Shown here in pieces: positions 1 to 5,113 of a stretch of 5,989 bases of DNA; the first letter of the stretch is position 1; the number at the start of each line of letters is the position of its first letter. The stretch is from the NCBI GenBank assembly GCA_900551505.1, contig URWK01000085.1, forward strand, positions 1 through 5,989, read 5' to 3'. Both the position numbers and the translations under genes were made by a program. The notes under the pieces were generated by a model, which was not told the origin of the DNA, did no database searches, and saw only the letters and a program-made list of their open reading frames with translations. The stretch is from an uncultured Ruminococcus sp. Lineage in GTDB: Bacteria > Bacillota > Clostridia > Oscillospirales > Ruminococcaceae.

Positions 1-136
1 CAATGTATTCACACATACCATGCGAGATTTGCAGAATTGCACGGATTTCGGACTTAGGCTTGTAGATACAGTAAAAAATTTTATCCTTTTTATCTGAACT
101 GTCAAAGTAAGATGTATATTTATCGCAGTAATCCAT
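1..136 (-). CDS. Alpha/beta hydrolase, N-terminal fragment (lysophospholipase-like), cut by window edge
   Basis: An open frame runs leftward from an ATG at 136 to the window edge, giving 45 complete codons with no stop. A ribosome binding site (AGGAG, 143-147 on the minus strand) sits 6 bases before the ATG and supports this start. The translated start reads MDYCDKYTSYFDSSDKK, and residues 33-45 read AILQISHGMCEYI. The strand-then-HGM pattern is typical of the oxyanion-hole strand and loop near the start of serine hydrolases of the lysophospholipase/monoacylglycerol lipase group (Hydrolase_4). The catalytic Ser, Asp and His would lie beyond the window. No signal peptide is visible, so a cytoplasmic enzyme is likely. 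It starts 44 bases after the rnz stop with no terminator hairpin between, so it is probably the third gene of the leftward operon. Family call moderate; substrate unknown. Confidence 0.68.
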   Translation of the reverse strand, partial: MDYCDKYTSYFDSSDKKDKIFYCIYKPKSEIRAILQISHGMCEYI

Positions 137-180
137 ATATATCTCCTGTCCCTTTATTTACACTTAATTATTTTTATTAA

Positions 181-1071
181 TTAAAAGCTTATTTTCTGAC
201 CGTCACAGCTTATTACAGCCTCGGGGAAAGCCTTTGCATAGTTTTCCGGGAACTGCATAGCAGGGCTGTAATGAGTAAGCCAGAGTTTTTCTGCACCTGC
301 TGATTTTGCGAGCCTTACAGCATCTGAAAACAACATATGACATTTTTTGTTCATTTCATCTTTCATGTCATCATCTCCGTACATTCCCTCACAAATCATC
401 AGGTCAGAATCTTTTGCGAAGTCTGCGATTGCGTCAAAGGGCAAAGTATCAGTTACATAAGTTACTTTAGTAGGCTTTCTCTGTCCGTCAATTACCATAT
501 CGGGAGTGAAAGTCTTTTCATCAACAGTAACTGTTTCACCGTTGTGAAGAAGTTTCCAATAATTCTTAGGTATTCCGAGGGACTCCGCCTTTACAGGATT
601 GAATACAGGCTTTCTGTTAAGTGTTATCGAATAGCCGAAACATTCACAAGTATGGCGTACAGGCATAGCTCTTACAGTCAAGTCTGAAAAACACTGAAAT
701 TCATTAATCGTATTACTTTCAAGTTCTGTTATTTCAAGAGGAAACGGAAGCCTTTCGCAGATACAGCAAAGATTTTTTACAATTTTTTCGATTCCCTTTC
801 CGCCGTAGATTTTAAGGGGACTGGTTTTTGAACAGTTGCCGAGTGAAAGCAGAAGTCCCGGAAGTCCTGAAATGTGGTCAGCATGAAAATGTGTAATGAG
901 CAGGACATCAAGACGACTTAAACGACATTGGGCTTCGGAGAGGGCAATCTGTGTACCCTCTCCGCAGTCAATGAGCATTGCCCGACCGTTATATTCAAAA
1001 TAACAGCTTGTAAGCCAGCGGTTTTTTAGTGGCATCATTCCACCCGTGCCGATAAGGCAGACATCTAACAT
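181..1071 (-). CDS. rnz: Ribonuclease Z (tRNA 3' processing endonuclease)
   Basis: Metallo-beta-lactamase-fold endonuclease that cuts the 3' trailer from tRNA precursors in the cytoplasm. At 296 residues it has the short, homodimeric RNase Z length. The zinc ligands fall where the family expects them: HFHADH at 61-66 (H61, H63, D65, H66), H140 in PVRH, D208 in VTDT and H267 in LTHYSP. E228 in CEGMY and H245 in KKCHM match the HEAT and H-[ST/MT] positions of characterised enzymes. The N-terminal strand MLDVCLIGTGG and IDCGEGTQ at 34-41 are also typical. Oddities: HADH replaces the usual HGDH, CE replaces HE in the HEAT segment, and the PPGP-like stretch after LGIP in the flexible arm reads PKNYWKLL. 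The ATG overlaps the upstream TAA (TAATG), with GGAGG (1078-1082) six bases before it, so translation is probably coupled. A related MBL hydrolase with another RNA substrate is possible but less likely. Confidence 0.88.
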   Translation of the reverse strand: MLDVCLIGTGGMMPLKNRWLTSCYFEYNGRAMLIDCGEGTQIALSEAQCRLSRLDVLLITHFHADHISGLPGLLLSLGNCSKTSPLKIYGGKGIEKIVKNLCCICERLPFPLEITELESNTINEFQCFSDLTVRAMPVRHTCECFGYSITLNRKPVFNPVKAESLGIPKNYWKLLHNGETVTVDEKTFTPDMVIDGQRKPTKVTYVTDTLPFDAIADFAKDSDLMICEGMYGDDDMKDEMNKKCHMLFSDAVRLAKSAGAEKLWLTHYSPAMQFPENYAKAFPEAVISCDGQKISF

Positions 1072-1592
1072 TATATGCCTCCTTCAATTTTTGTTCCGCA
1101 CTTTGAACAGAATTTCGCATCAGATGAAACGGAAGCACCGCAATTAGGACAAAGATTTGAAGAATCTGTAAAGCCTTTGTCAACGACAAACTGAGCGGAA
1201 GAATATGCACCGTTGCTTGCGATATAGTCACAAATGAACTTGTTTATATCATCAGGAAGCTGGTATTGCTGGAAAGCACCGATAGCGGTAGGAATAAGGA
1301 ACGCCGGGAAAAGCCACACACCGATACCTGCACCGACAGCCTTGTCAATCCATTTCTGTTCGCCGATTTCGGTAGAAAGAACGTTTCCACGAAGTGTAAG
1401 ATGAATTGTGATGGCACTGTCCATTGCGAGAAGTTTTTTCCAGGCTTTTGGTTCTCTTGCCTGAACGACCCACTGGTTCTGTCCGTTAAAGCACTGTGCA
1501 AAAAGACCTTTTGAGTTTTCGAGGTATGACATCAGGGCGGAAATCATAGTGTCAACACTGAAGCCATCAGGAATATTGTAATTGAAATTCAT
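1071..1592 (-). CDS. Hypothetical protein with hydrophobic central segment and C-terminal zinc ribbon
   Basis: A 173-residue protein of unknown function. The C-terminus is a clear zinc ribbon with two CxxC knuckles: C148-P-N-C151 and C162-S-K-C165. Residues 84-106 (around VGAGIGVWLFPAFLIPTAIG) are hydrophobic and glycine-rich, suggesting one membrane segment or a buried hairpin. The N-terminal ~80 residues, with WVVQARE at 41-47 and GEQKWIDKA at 77-85, resemble a domain I have seen in clostridial zinc-ribbon proteins, but I cannot name the family. No signal peptide. AAGGAGG (1601-1607) lies 8 bases before the ATG, a strong ribosome binding site that fixes the start. It is the first gene after the leftward promoter and overlaps rnz by one base. 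The link to RNase Z may be only transcriptional. Existence as a gene is secure; function is not. Confidence 0.82.
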   Translation of the reverse strand: MNFNYNIPDGFSVDTMISALMSYLENSKGLFAQCFNGQNQWVVQAREPKAWKKLLAMDSAITIHLTLRGNVLSTEIGEQKWIDKAVGAGIGVWLFPAFLIPTAIGAFQQYQLPDDINKFICDYIASNGAYSSAQFVVDKGFTDSSNLCPNCGASVSSDAKFCSKCGTKIEGGI

Positions 1593-1628
1593 AATAAATG
1601 CCTCCTTAAAAGTATGTTTTTTATTATT

Positions 1629-1657
1629 ATTGTATCATTCAGTGCCATGATTGTCAA
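1629..1657 (-). promoter_or_regulatory. Sigma-A type promoter of the leftward zinc-ribbon/rnz/hydrolase operon
   Basis: On the minus strand there is a perfect -35 TTGACA (1652-1657) and a -10 TACAAT (1629-1634), separated by exactly 17 bases. The -10 lies ahead of the AAGGAGG ribosome binding site at 1601-1607, leaving a very short 5' leader. This is the only strong promoter seen for the three leftward genes. Confidence 0.82.
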
Positions 1658-1730
1658 TATATTTTGGCGGGTTCATTCATTATAAGTATGCACTTTTCAA
1701 ATAAGATTTATTACAATCTTTTTCATTTTG

Positions 1731-1764
1731 AAGGGGCAACCTACCTTTCAGGCAAGTTGTCCTT
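1731..1764. repeat. Imperfect inverted repeat between the divergent promoters
   Basis: The arm AAGGGGCAAC (1731-1740) can pair with GTTGTCCTT (1756-1764), with one G bulged and one G-T pair. Inside, CCT (1744-1746) and AGG (1750-1752) can close over a TTC loop. It lies upstream of the rplU promoter at 1786 and also upstream of the leftward promoter at 1657, so neither promoter would transcribe it. No T-run follows on either strand, so it is not an intrinsic terminator. A shared protein-binding site is possible. The rest of the 310-base gene-free stretch 1593-1902 holds the two promoters and the rplU leader described separately; 1658-1730 shows nothing else. Confidence 0.45.
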
Positions 1765-1785
1765 AAAGAAAATTTTCAAAACCTC

Positions 1786-1815
1786 TTGACAAATTGTATA
1801 GAAAGATGTTAAAAT
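1786..1815 (+). promoter_or_regulatory. Promoter of the rplU-prp-rpmA operon
   Basis: A consensus -35 TTGACA (1786-1791) is followed after 18 bases by TAAAAT (1810-1815); reading the -10 as TTAAAA (1809-1814) gives 17 bases. An AT-rich run, AAAGAAAATTTTCAAAA, lies just upstream and could serve as an UP-like element. Transcription would begin near 1821-1825, leaving a leader of about 80 bases before rplU. Confidence 0.78.
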
Positions 1816-1820
1816 AGTAG

Positions 1821-1894
1821 AGCCGCATAGAAACGGTTTTTTAAAGTCTTTAACAGACTGCCGTTGATAGCGAGTTTTATAAAAAAGGCAGGTG
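1821..1894 (+). promoter_or_regulatory. Structured 5' leader of rplU (candidate ribosomal protein L21 leader)
   Basis: The leader can fold into a stacked hairpin. AGTCT (1845-1849) pairs with AGACT (1855-1859) over the loop TTAAC. An outer helix AACGG (1832-1836) pairs with CCGTT (1861-1865). A further CGC (1824-1826) can meet GCG (1870-1872) across an asymmetric internal loop (ATAGA/GATA). An L21 leader RNA is known upstream of rplU in Firmicutes and is thought to mediate feedback by L21; identity with that family is inferred from position and fold only. CTGCC (1858-1862), part of this fold, can alternatively pair with GGCAG (1887-1891), which would hide part of the ribosome binding site AGGTG (1890-1894). 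The two folds exclude each other, which fits translational control. Confidence 0.6.
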
Positions 1895-1902
1895 CATTCA
1901 GA

Positions 1903-2214
1903 ATGTACGCAGTTATCGAAACAGGTGGAAAACAGTATCAGGTTAAAGAAGGCGATGTTGTTTTCATTGAAAAGCTTGAAGTTGCAGAAAATGAAACAGT
2001 AACTTTTGACAAGGTCGTTGCAGTAAGCGGAGATGATGGTATCAAGGTTGGTACTCCTTATGTTGAAGGTGCAACAGTTGAAGCAACAGCTCTCAAGAAC
2101 GGTAAGTCAAAGAAAATCACTGTATTTACTTACAAGGCAAAGAAGGGCGAAAAGACTAAGCAGGGTCACAGACAGCCTTACACAAAGGTTCAGATTGGTG
2201 CTATCAAGGCATAA
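1903..2214 (+). CDS. rplU: 50S ribosomal protein L21
   Basis: Large-subunit ribosomal protein that binds 23S rRNA and contacts L20. The 103-residue product has the family length. It opens with MYAVIETGGKQYQVKEGD, the usual L21 start, and ends with the family signature region at 78-98 (KAKKGEKTKQGHRQPYT and following VQI). I chose the ATG at 1903 rather than the in-frame TTG at 1864: AGGTG (1890-1894) is 8 bases before the ATG, family members start MYAVI, and the extra 13 codons would run through the leader hairpin. Its TAA shares a base with the ATG of prp (TAATG), so the two are likely translationally coupled. First gene of the operon, under the promoter at 1786 and probably under leader-mediated feedback. 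Confidence 0.96.
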   Translation: MYAVIETGGKQYQVKEGDVVFIEKLEVAENETVTFDKVVAVSGDDGIKVGTPYVEGATVEATALKNGKSKKITVFTYKAKKGEKTKQGHRQPYTKVQIGAIKA

Positions 2215-2531
2215 TGATTGTTGCGAAGTTTTTTAAATCTTCTCGTAAATTTATCGGGTTTCAAATCAGTGGTCACGCAGGTTTTGCCGAATCGGGCTAT
2301 GATATAGTCTGTGCAAGCGTTTCATCGGCGGTTCAGCTTACAGCGAACAATATCACGGAAATTTTTCAGATTGAAGCAAATGTTTCAGTTGAAGAGAATC
2401 TCATAAGCCTCAGGGTGAACGAAGAAAATGATATTGCGGACAAGCTTATTTACGGACTTAATTTCCATCTTAATCTTGTTTCGGAGGAGTTCAGCGATGA
2501 ACTGACCGTTGAAGAGTACAATGCGGACTGA
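2214..2531 (+). CDS. prp: Ribosomal-processing cysteine protease Prp (YsxB family)
   Basis: Small cysteine protease that removes the N-terminal extension of ribosomal protein L27, a step known to be essential in Staphylococcus aureus. The 105-residue product carries the family active-site block GHAGFAESGYDIVCASVS at 20-37. The expected catalytic pair is H21 and C33, 12 residues apart, close to H22/C34 of the S. aureus enzyme. The remaining residues, ending DELTVEEYNAD, fit the small alpha/beta fold. It sits between rplU and rpmA, the standard Firmicutes arrangement, and its substrate is encoded directly downstream with a matching cleavage site. The ATG overlaps the rplU stop by one base and has no strong ribosome binding site of its own, so reinitiation after L21 is likely. 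Confidence 0.93.
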   Translation: MIVAKFFKSSRKFIGFQISGHAGFAESGYDIVCASVSSAVQLTANNITEIFQIEANVSVEENLISLRVNEENDIADKLIYGLNFHLNLVSEEFSDELTVEEYNAD

Positions 2532-2549
2532 AAACACTGAAAGTTCCTT

Positions 2550-2572
2550 TTCCGTATGGGTGTCATGCGGAA
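2550..2572 (+). promoter_or_regulatory. Hairpin in the prp-rpmA spacer
   Basis: TTCCGTATG (2550-2558) and CATGCGGAA (2564-2572) form a 9 bp stem with one G-U pair and a 5-base loop GGTGT. It lies 18 bases after the prp stop and 21 bases before the rpmA ribosome binding site. Only three T follow, so it is a poor intrinsic terminator. It could be an RNA processing or stability element, or a weak attenuator that adjusts L27 relative to L21 and Prp. Pairing is seen directly; function is inference. Confidence 0.5.
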
Positions 2573-2608
2573 TTTACAAATCAACACAATTACGGAGGTG
2601 TAAATACG

Positions 2609-2890
2609 ATGATTAAAATTAGTATGCAGTTTTTCGCTCATAAAAAAGGTATGGGTTCAACAAAGAACGGCCGTGATTCTGAATCAAAGAGACTCGGCGT
2701 AAAGAGAGCTGACGGTCAGTTTGTTCTCGCAGGTAATATCCTCGTTCGTCAGAGAGGTACTCATATTCACGCAGGTGCAGGAGTTGGAAAGGGTTCTGAT
2801 GATACACTTTTCGCACTCGTAAACGGTACAGTTAAATTTGAAAGAGTTGGCCGTGACCGTAAGCAGGTTTGCGTATATCCTGAGCAGTAA
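2609..2890 (+). CDS. rpmA: 50S ribosomal protein L27, with Prp-cleaved N-terminal extension
   Basis: Large-subunit protein whose N-terminal tail reaches the peptidyl-transferase centre. The 93-residue product begins MIKISMQFFAHKKG. In Firmicutes the extension is cut by Prp between F9 and A10 (S. aureus motif LxLQFF|AxKK), which would leave an 84-residue mature protein beginning AHKKGMGSTKNGRDSESK. The body shows normal L27 features, including RQRGTHIHAGAGVGKG at 48-63 and DDTLFALVNG at 65-74. GGAGGTG (2594-2600) lies 8 bases before this ATG. The internal ATG at 2624 (MQFFAH) would lose most of the Prp site and has no suitable ribosome binding site. Compared with the S. aureus extension, I2, I4 and M6 replace Leu, conservative changes. 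A terminator follows 29 bases after the stop. Confidence 0.96.
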   Translation: MIKISMQFFAHKKGMGSTKNGRDSESKRLGVKRADGQFVLAGNILVRQRGTHIHAGAGVGKGSDDTLFALVNGTVKFERVGRDRKQVCVYPEQ

Positions 2891-2919
2891 TTTTTAAAAT
2901 ATCTGAATTGAGAATTTTG

Positions 2920-2955
2920 AAATCCCGAGCATAATTAAAGTGCTTGGGATTTTTT
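2920..2955 (+). terminator. Rho-independent terminator after rpmA
   Basis: AATCCCGAGCA (2921-2931) pairs with TGCTTGGGATT (2941-2951) in 11 pairs including one G-U, closed by a 9-base AT-rich loop. A2920-T2952 can add one more pair. Six T (2950-2955) complete the signal. It ends the rplU-prp-rpmA unit; some read-through into obg is possible. Confidence 0.87.
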
Positions 2956-2963
2956 GCAAGAAT

Positions 2964-2993
2964 AGGCTTTTGAAAAATACATATCATAAGCCT
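2964..2993. repeat. Inverted repeat upstream of obg (possible operator or leader hairpin)
   Basis: AGGCTTTTGA (2964-2973) and TCATAAGCCT (2984-2993) are inverted copies with one mismatch, separated by 10 AT-rich bases. It lies between the rpmA terminator and the obg ribosome binding site. A -10-like TATCAT (2982-2987) overlaps the right arm, but I see no convincing -35 at the right distance (TTGCAA at 2954-2959 is too far). It may be an operator over an obg promoter or a hairpin in read-through RNA; the sequence does not decide. Confidence 0.4.
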
Positions 2994-3024
2994 GTAAACA
3001 AAATAACGGGAAACGGAGAATCAA

Positions 3025-4302
3025 ATGTTTGTCGATAAAGCAAAAATAAGAATAAAAGCAGGCGACGGCGGAGATGGTGCAGTGTCATTCCACCGTGAAA
3101 AGTATGTAGCGGCAGGAGGCCCTGACGGCGGAGATGGCGGAAAAGGCGGGGATATAGTCTTTGTTGCCGATGACAATTTTTCAACACTTATTGACTTCCG
3201 TTATAAGAGAAAATACGTTGCGGAAAGAGGTCAGAACGGTTCAGCGAAAAATTGCAGCGGCAGAAATGCTTCTGACCTCGTCATAAAAGTTCCGAGAGGT
3301 ACTGTTATAAAGGATGCTGAAACAGGCAGAATTTTAGCCGATATTTCAACAGACGAACCGCAAGTTATAGCCAAGGGCGGACGTGGCGGAAAAGGTAATG
3401 CACGTTTCGCCACACCTACAAGACAAATTCCGAGATTTGCTAAACCGGGATTTCCGGGCGAAGAATATGTAGTAACCCTTGAACTCAAGCTTATAGCCGA
3501 TGTCGGACTTGTGGGATTCCCTAATGTCGGAAAGTCTACACTGATTTCTGTAGTCAGTGCCGCAAAGCCTAAGATTGCCAATTATCATTTTACAACACTT
3601 ACACCGGTGCTTGGAGTTGTCAGGGCGGACGCTGAAAAATCATTTGTAATGGCTGATATTCCGGGACTTATAGAAGGTGCAAGCGAGGGTGTAGGACTTG
3701 GACATGAATTTTTACGTCATGTTGAACGTTGCAGACTGATAGTCCATGTGCTTGATGTTTCGGGAATTGAGGGCAGAAATCCTATAGAAGACTTTGAAAT
3801 TATCAACAGAGAACTCAAAAATTTCAGTCAGGAACTTGCAGAATGTCCGCAGATAGTTGTTGCGAACAAGTGCGATATGGCAACACCGGAACAGATTTCG
3901 GAACTCAGAAGATATATCGAAAATCTTGGGTTACAGTTCTTTGAAATTTCAGCGGTTACAACTCAGGGAACTAAAGAGCTTATTCAGGCAGTTTCCGCAA
4001 AGCTTGACACATTACCACCGGTCAGGAGATATGAAGCAGAACCTGTTACACCGGAAGAACTTGAAGAAAAGACCAATAAGCACAACGCATTTGAAATCCA
4101 GAAAGAAGACGGAGTTTATTATATCGAAGCTCCGTGGCTTGAAGGTATCATGCGTACAATTGACATGGACGATTATTCTTCATTGCAGTATTTCCAGAAA
4201 GTTCTCCACACAAGCGGAATTATTGCAAAGCTTGAGGAAATGGGCATAAATGACGGCGATACAGTAAATATCTTCGGATTTGAATTTGACTACATGAGAT
4301 AA
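3025..4302 (+). CDS. obg: GTPase Obg (CgtA), ribosome assembly and stress GTPase
   Basis: Cytoplasmic GTPase that binds the 50S subunit during late assembly and links growth to (p)ppGpp in characterised bacteria. The 425 residues hold all three parts. Residues 1-158 are the glycine-rich Obg domain (GDGGDGAVSFHREKY, GGPDGGDGGKGGD). The G domain has G1 GFPNVGKST at 164-172, G2 TTLTP at 190-194, G3 DIPGLIEGASEG at 211-222, G4 NKCD at 281-284 and G5 SAVTT at 309-313. The C-terminal OCT domain spans about 355-425 (from FEIQKEDGVYYIEAPWLE onward), as is usual in Firmicutes. GGAG (3015-3018) lies 6 bases before the ATG, and the MFVDKAKI start is typical. It follows a terminator, so it probably has its own promoter or relies on read-through. 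mrnC begins 13 bases after its stop. Confidence 0.97.
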   Translation: MFVDKAKIRIKAGDGGDGAVSFHREKYVAAGGPDGGDGGKGGDIVFVADDNFSTLIDFRYKRKYVAERGQNGSAKNCSGRNASDLVIKVPRGTVIKDAETGRILADISTDEPQVIAKGGRGGKGNARFATPTRQIPRFAKPGFPGEEYVVTLELKLIADVGLVGFPNVGKSTLISVVSAAKPKIANYHFTTLTPVLGVVRADAEKSFVMADIPGLIEGASEGVGLGHEFLRHVERCRLIVHVLDVSGIEGRNPIEDFEIINRELKNFSQELAECPQIVVANKCDMATPEQISELRRYIENLGLQFFEISAVTTQGTKELIQAVSAKLDTLPPVRRYEAEPVTPEELEEKTNKHNAFEIQKEDGVYYIEAPWLEGIMRTIDMDDYSSLQYFQKVLHTSGIIAKLEEMGINDGDTVNIFGFEFDYMR

Positions 4303-4304
4303 TC

Positions 4305-4313
4305 GGGAGGTGA
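4305..4313 (+). promoter_or_regulatory. Ribosome binding site that sets the mrnC start
   Basis: GGGAGGTGA (4305-4313) is nearly a full complement of the 16S rRNA 3' end. It overlaps the first in-frame GTG (4310), which therefore cannot use it, and places the second GTG (4316) five bases after GGAGG. Translation should begin at 4316. Confidence 0.75.
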
Positions 4314-4315
4314 CT

Positions 4316-4741
4316 GTGACGGAAAACCTGACAGAACGTGAAGCAGGGCAATATAACCCTCTCACACTTGCGTTTCTGGGCGACAGTGTGTACGAAGTTA
4401 TGACCAGAGAAAAAATTATCAGAGAGGCTGAAAGACCTGTGTCAAAGCTTAACGAACTGAAAGTTGAAAAAGTCTGTGCGACTTATCAGGCGGAAGTTGC
4501 ATACAGAATAGCGGATATGCTTACCGAAAAGGAACTTGCAGTGCTGAAACGTGGCAGAAATGCAACGGGTACGAACGTTCCCAAGAGTGCAGACGCAAGA
4601 ACTTACAGAATGGCAACGGGTCTTGAATGCCTTTTTGGATTTCTTTATCTTACGGGGAACAGCAGAAGGCTTGAAGAAATCTTTGAAGCGGTCTGGAATC
4701 TGCCCGAAGATAAAGAAAACAATCAAAATCAAATGGAGTGA
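4316..4741 (+). CDS. mrnC: Mini-ribonuclease III (23S rRNA maturation)
   Basis: Small RNase III-fold endonuclease lacking a double-stranded RNA binding domain; in Bacillus subtilis it trims 23S rRNA precursors, with L3 as helper. From the GTG at 4316 the product is 141 residues, the family size. The RNase III signature LTLAFLGDSVYE is at 16-27, placing the catalytic Asp at D23, the number in the B. subtilis enzyme. The second acidic site is E104 in GLECLFGFLYL. The family block VLKRGRNATGTNVPKSADARTYR is at 76-98. An alternative GTG at 4310 would add two residues but overlaps the ribosome binding site. The tail (DKENNQNQME) is polar and probably disordered. It lies 13 bases after obg, and the next gene starts 6 bases after its stop. 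Confidence 0.94.
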   Translation: MTENLTEREAGQYNPLTLAFLGDSVYEVMTREKIIREAERPVSKLNELKVEKVCATYQAEVAYRIADMLTEKELAVLKRGRNATGTNVPKSADARTYRMATGLECLFGFLYLTGNSRRLEEIFEAVWNLPEDKENNQNQME

Positions 4742-4747
4742 TTAAAG

Positions 4748-5083
4748 ATGGATTTTAATTCAATGTTTGGCGGAATGAATATAAATGACCTTATGAACAA
4801 CCCGAATGTCAAGGAAATGACTGACAGCATTAAGAGCAACGGAGCAAACGAAAATGCCGTACTCGCAATGATTACCAATATGCTTGAAGACAAAAACAAT
4901 GCCGAAATGGTAGAAAGACTTGTTACAGGGCTGAAACCGTCACTTAACGATGAAGAAAAGAAAATTGTAGATGGCGGAAATGCAGTTGAAGGACTTAAAA
5001 AACTTCTCTCATACTTTATGAGCAGACCTGACAGAGTTAAGGAGCTTACAAGCGTACTCATGAGCCAGTTTGGGAACAAATAA
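4748..5083 (+). CDS. Conserved-context hypothetical protein, 111 aa
   Basis: I do not recognise this protein. It is small, soluble and apparently mostly helical, with no cysteine, no signal peptide and no membrane segment. The N-terminal part (1-25) is rich in Met, Asn and Gly (MFGGMNINDLMNNPNVKEM). The middle (36-62) looks like an amphipathic helix pair, and residues 81-107 (EGLKKLLSYF, then RPDRVKELTSVLMSQF) look like two more helices. The NDLMNNPNVKEM stretch loosely recalls STI1-type helical repeats, but this is too short to claim homology. GGAG (4735-4738), inside the mrnC stop region, lies 9 bases before the ATG. It is 6 bases after mrnC and 30 bases before yebC on the same strand, and its codon use resembles that of its neighbours. 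It is very likely a real gene; a ribosome or RNA related role is only guilt by association. Confidence 0.85.
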   Translation: MDFNSMFGGMNINDLMNNPNVKEMTDSIKSNGANENAVLAMITNMLEDKNNAEMVERLVTGLKPSLNDEEKKIVDGGNAVEGLKKLLSYFMSRPDRVKELTSVLMSQFGNK

Positions 5084-5113
5084 CATTTACATATAGTAGG
5101 AGGAATTTTTAAA

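Noticed and set aside
137..180. AT-rich symmetric TTAATTA stretches after rnz as a terminator
   Set aside because: The pairing is all A-T, with no GC stem or following T-run in the leftward direction, and the next gene starts close by with its own ribosome binding site.
337..687. Plus-strand frame of 116 codons inside rnz
   Set aside because: Antisense to conserved RNase Z motifs, with no ribosome binding site or promoter.
1864..1902. Upstream TTG start giving L21 a 13-residue extension
   Set aside because: The TTG lies in the leader hairpin arm, has no suitable ribosome binding site, and the family begins at MYAVI (ATG 1903).
2624..2890. Internal ATG as the L27 start (MQFFAH)
   Set aside because: The ribosome binding site GGAGGTG is spaced for the ATG at 2609, and the extension is needed as the Prp cleavage site.
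3073..3147. Repeated GGCGGAGATGG-like units in the start of obg, resembling a tandem repeat
   Set aside because: They encode the glycine-rich loops of the Obg domain (GDGGDG, GPDGGDGGKGGD) and are expected in this family.
3231..3588. Minus-strand frames opposite obg
   Set aside because: They are the complement of the conserved Obg and G1-region coding sequence, with no ribosome binding site and no recognisable domain.
3857..4249. Plus-strand out-of-frame reading of 130 codons inside obg
   Set aside because: A frame shadow of the Obg G4 to OCT region; the true frame is intact and carries every expected motif.
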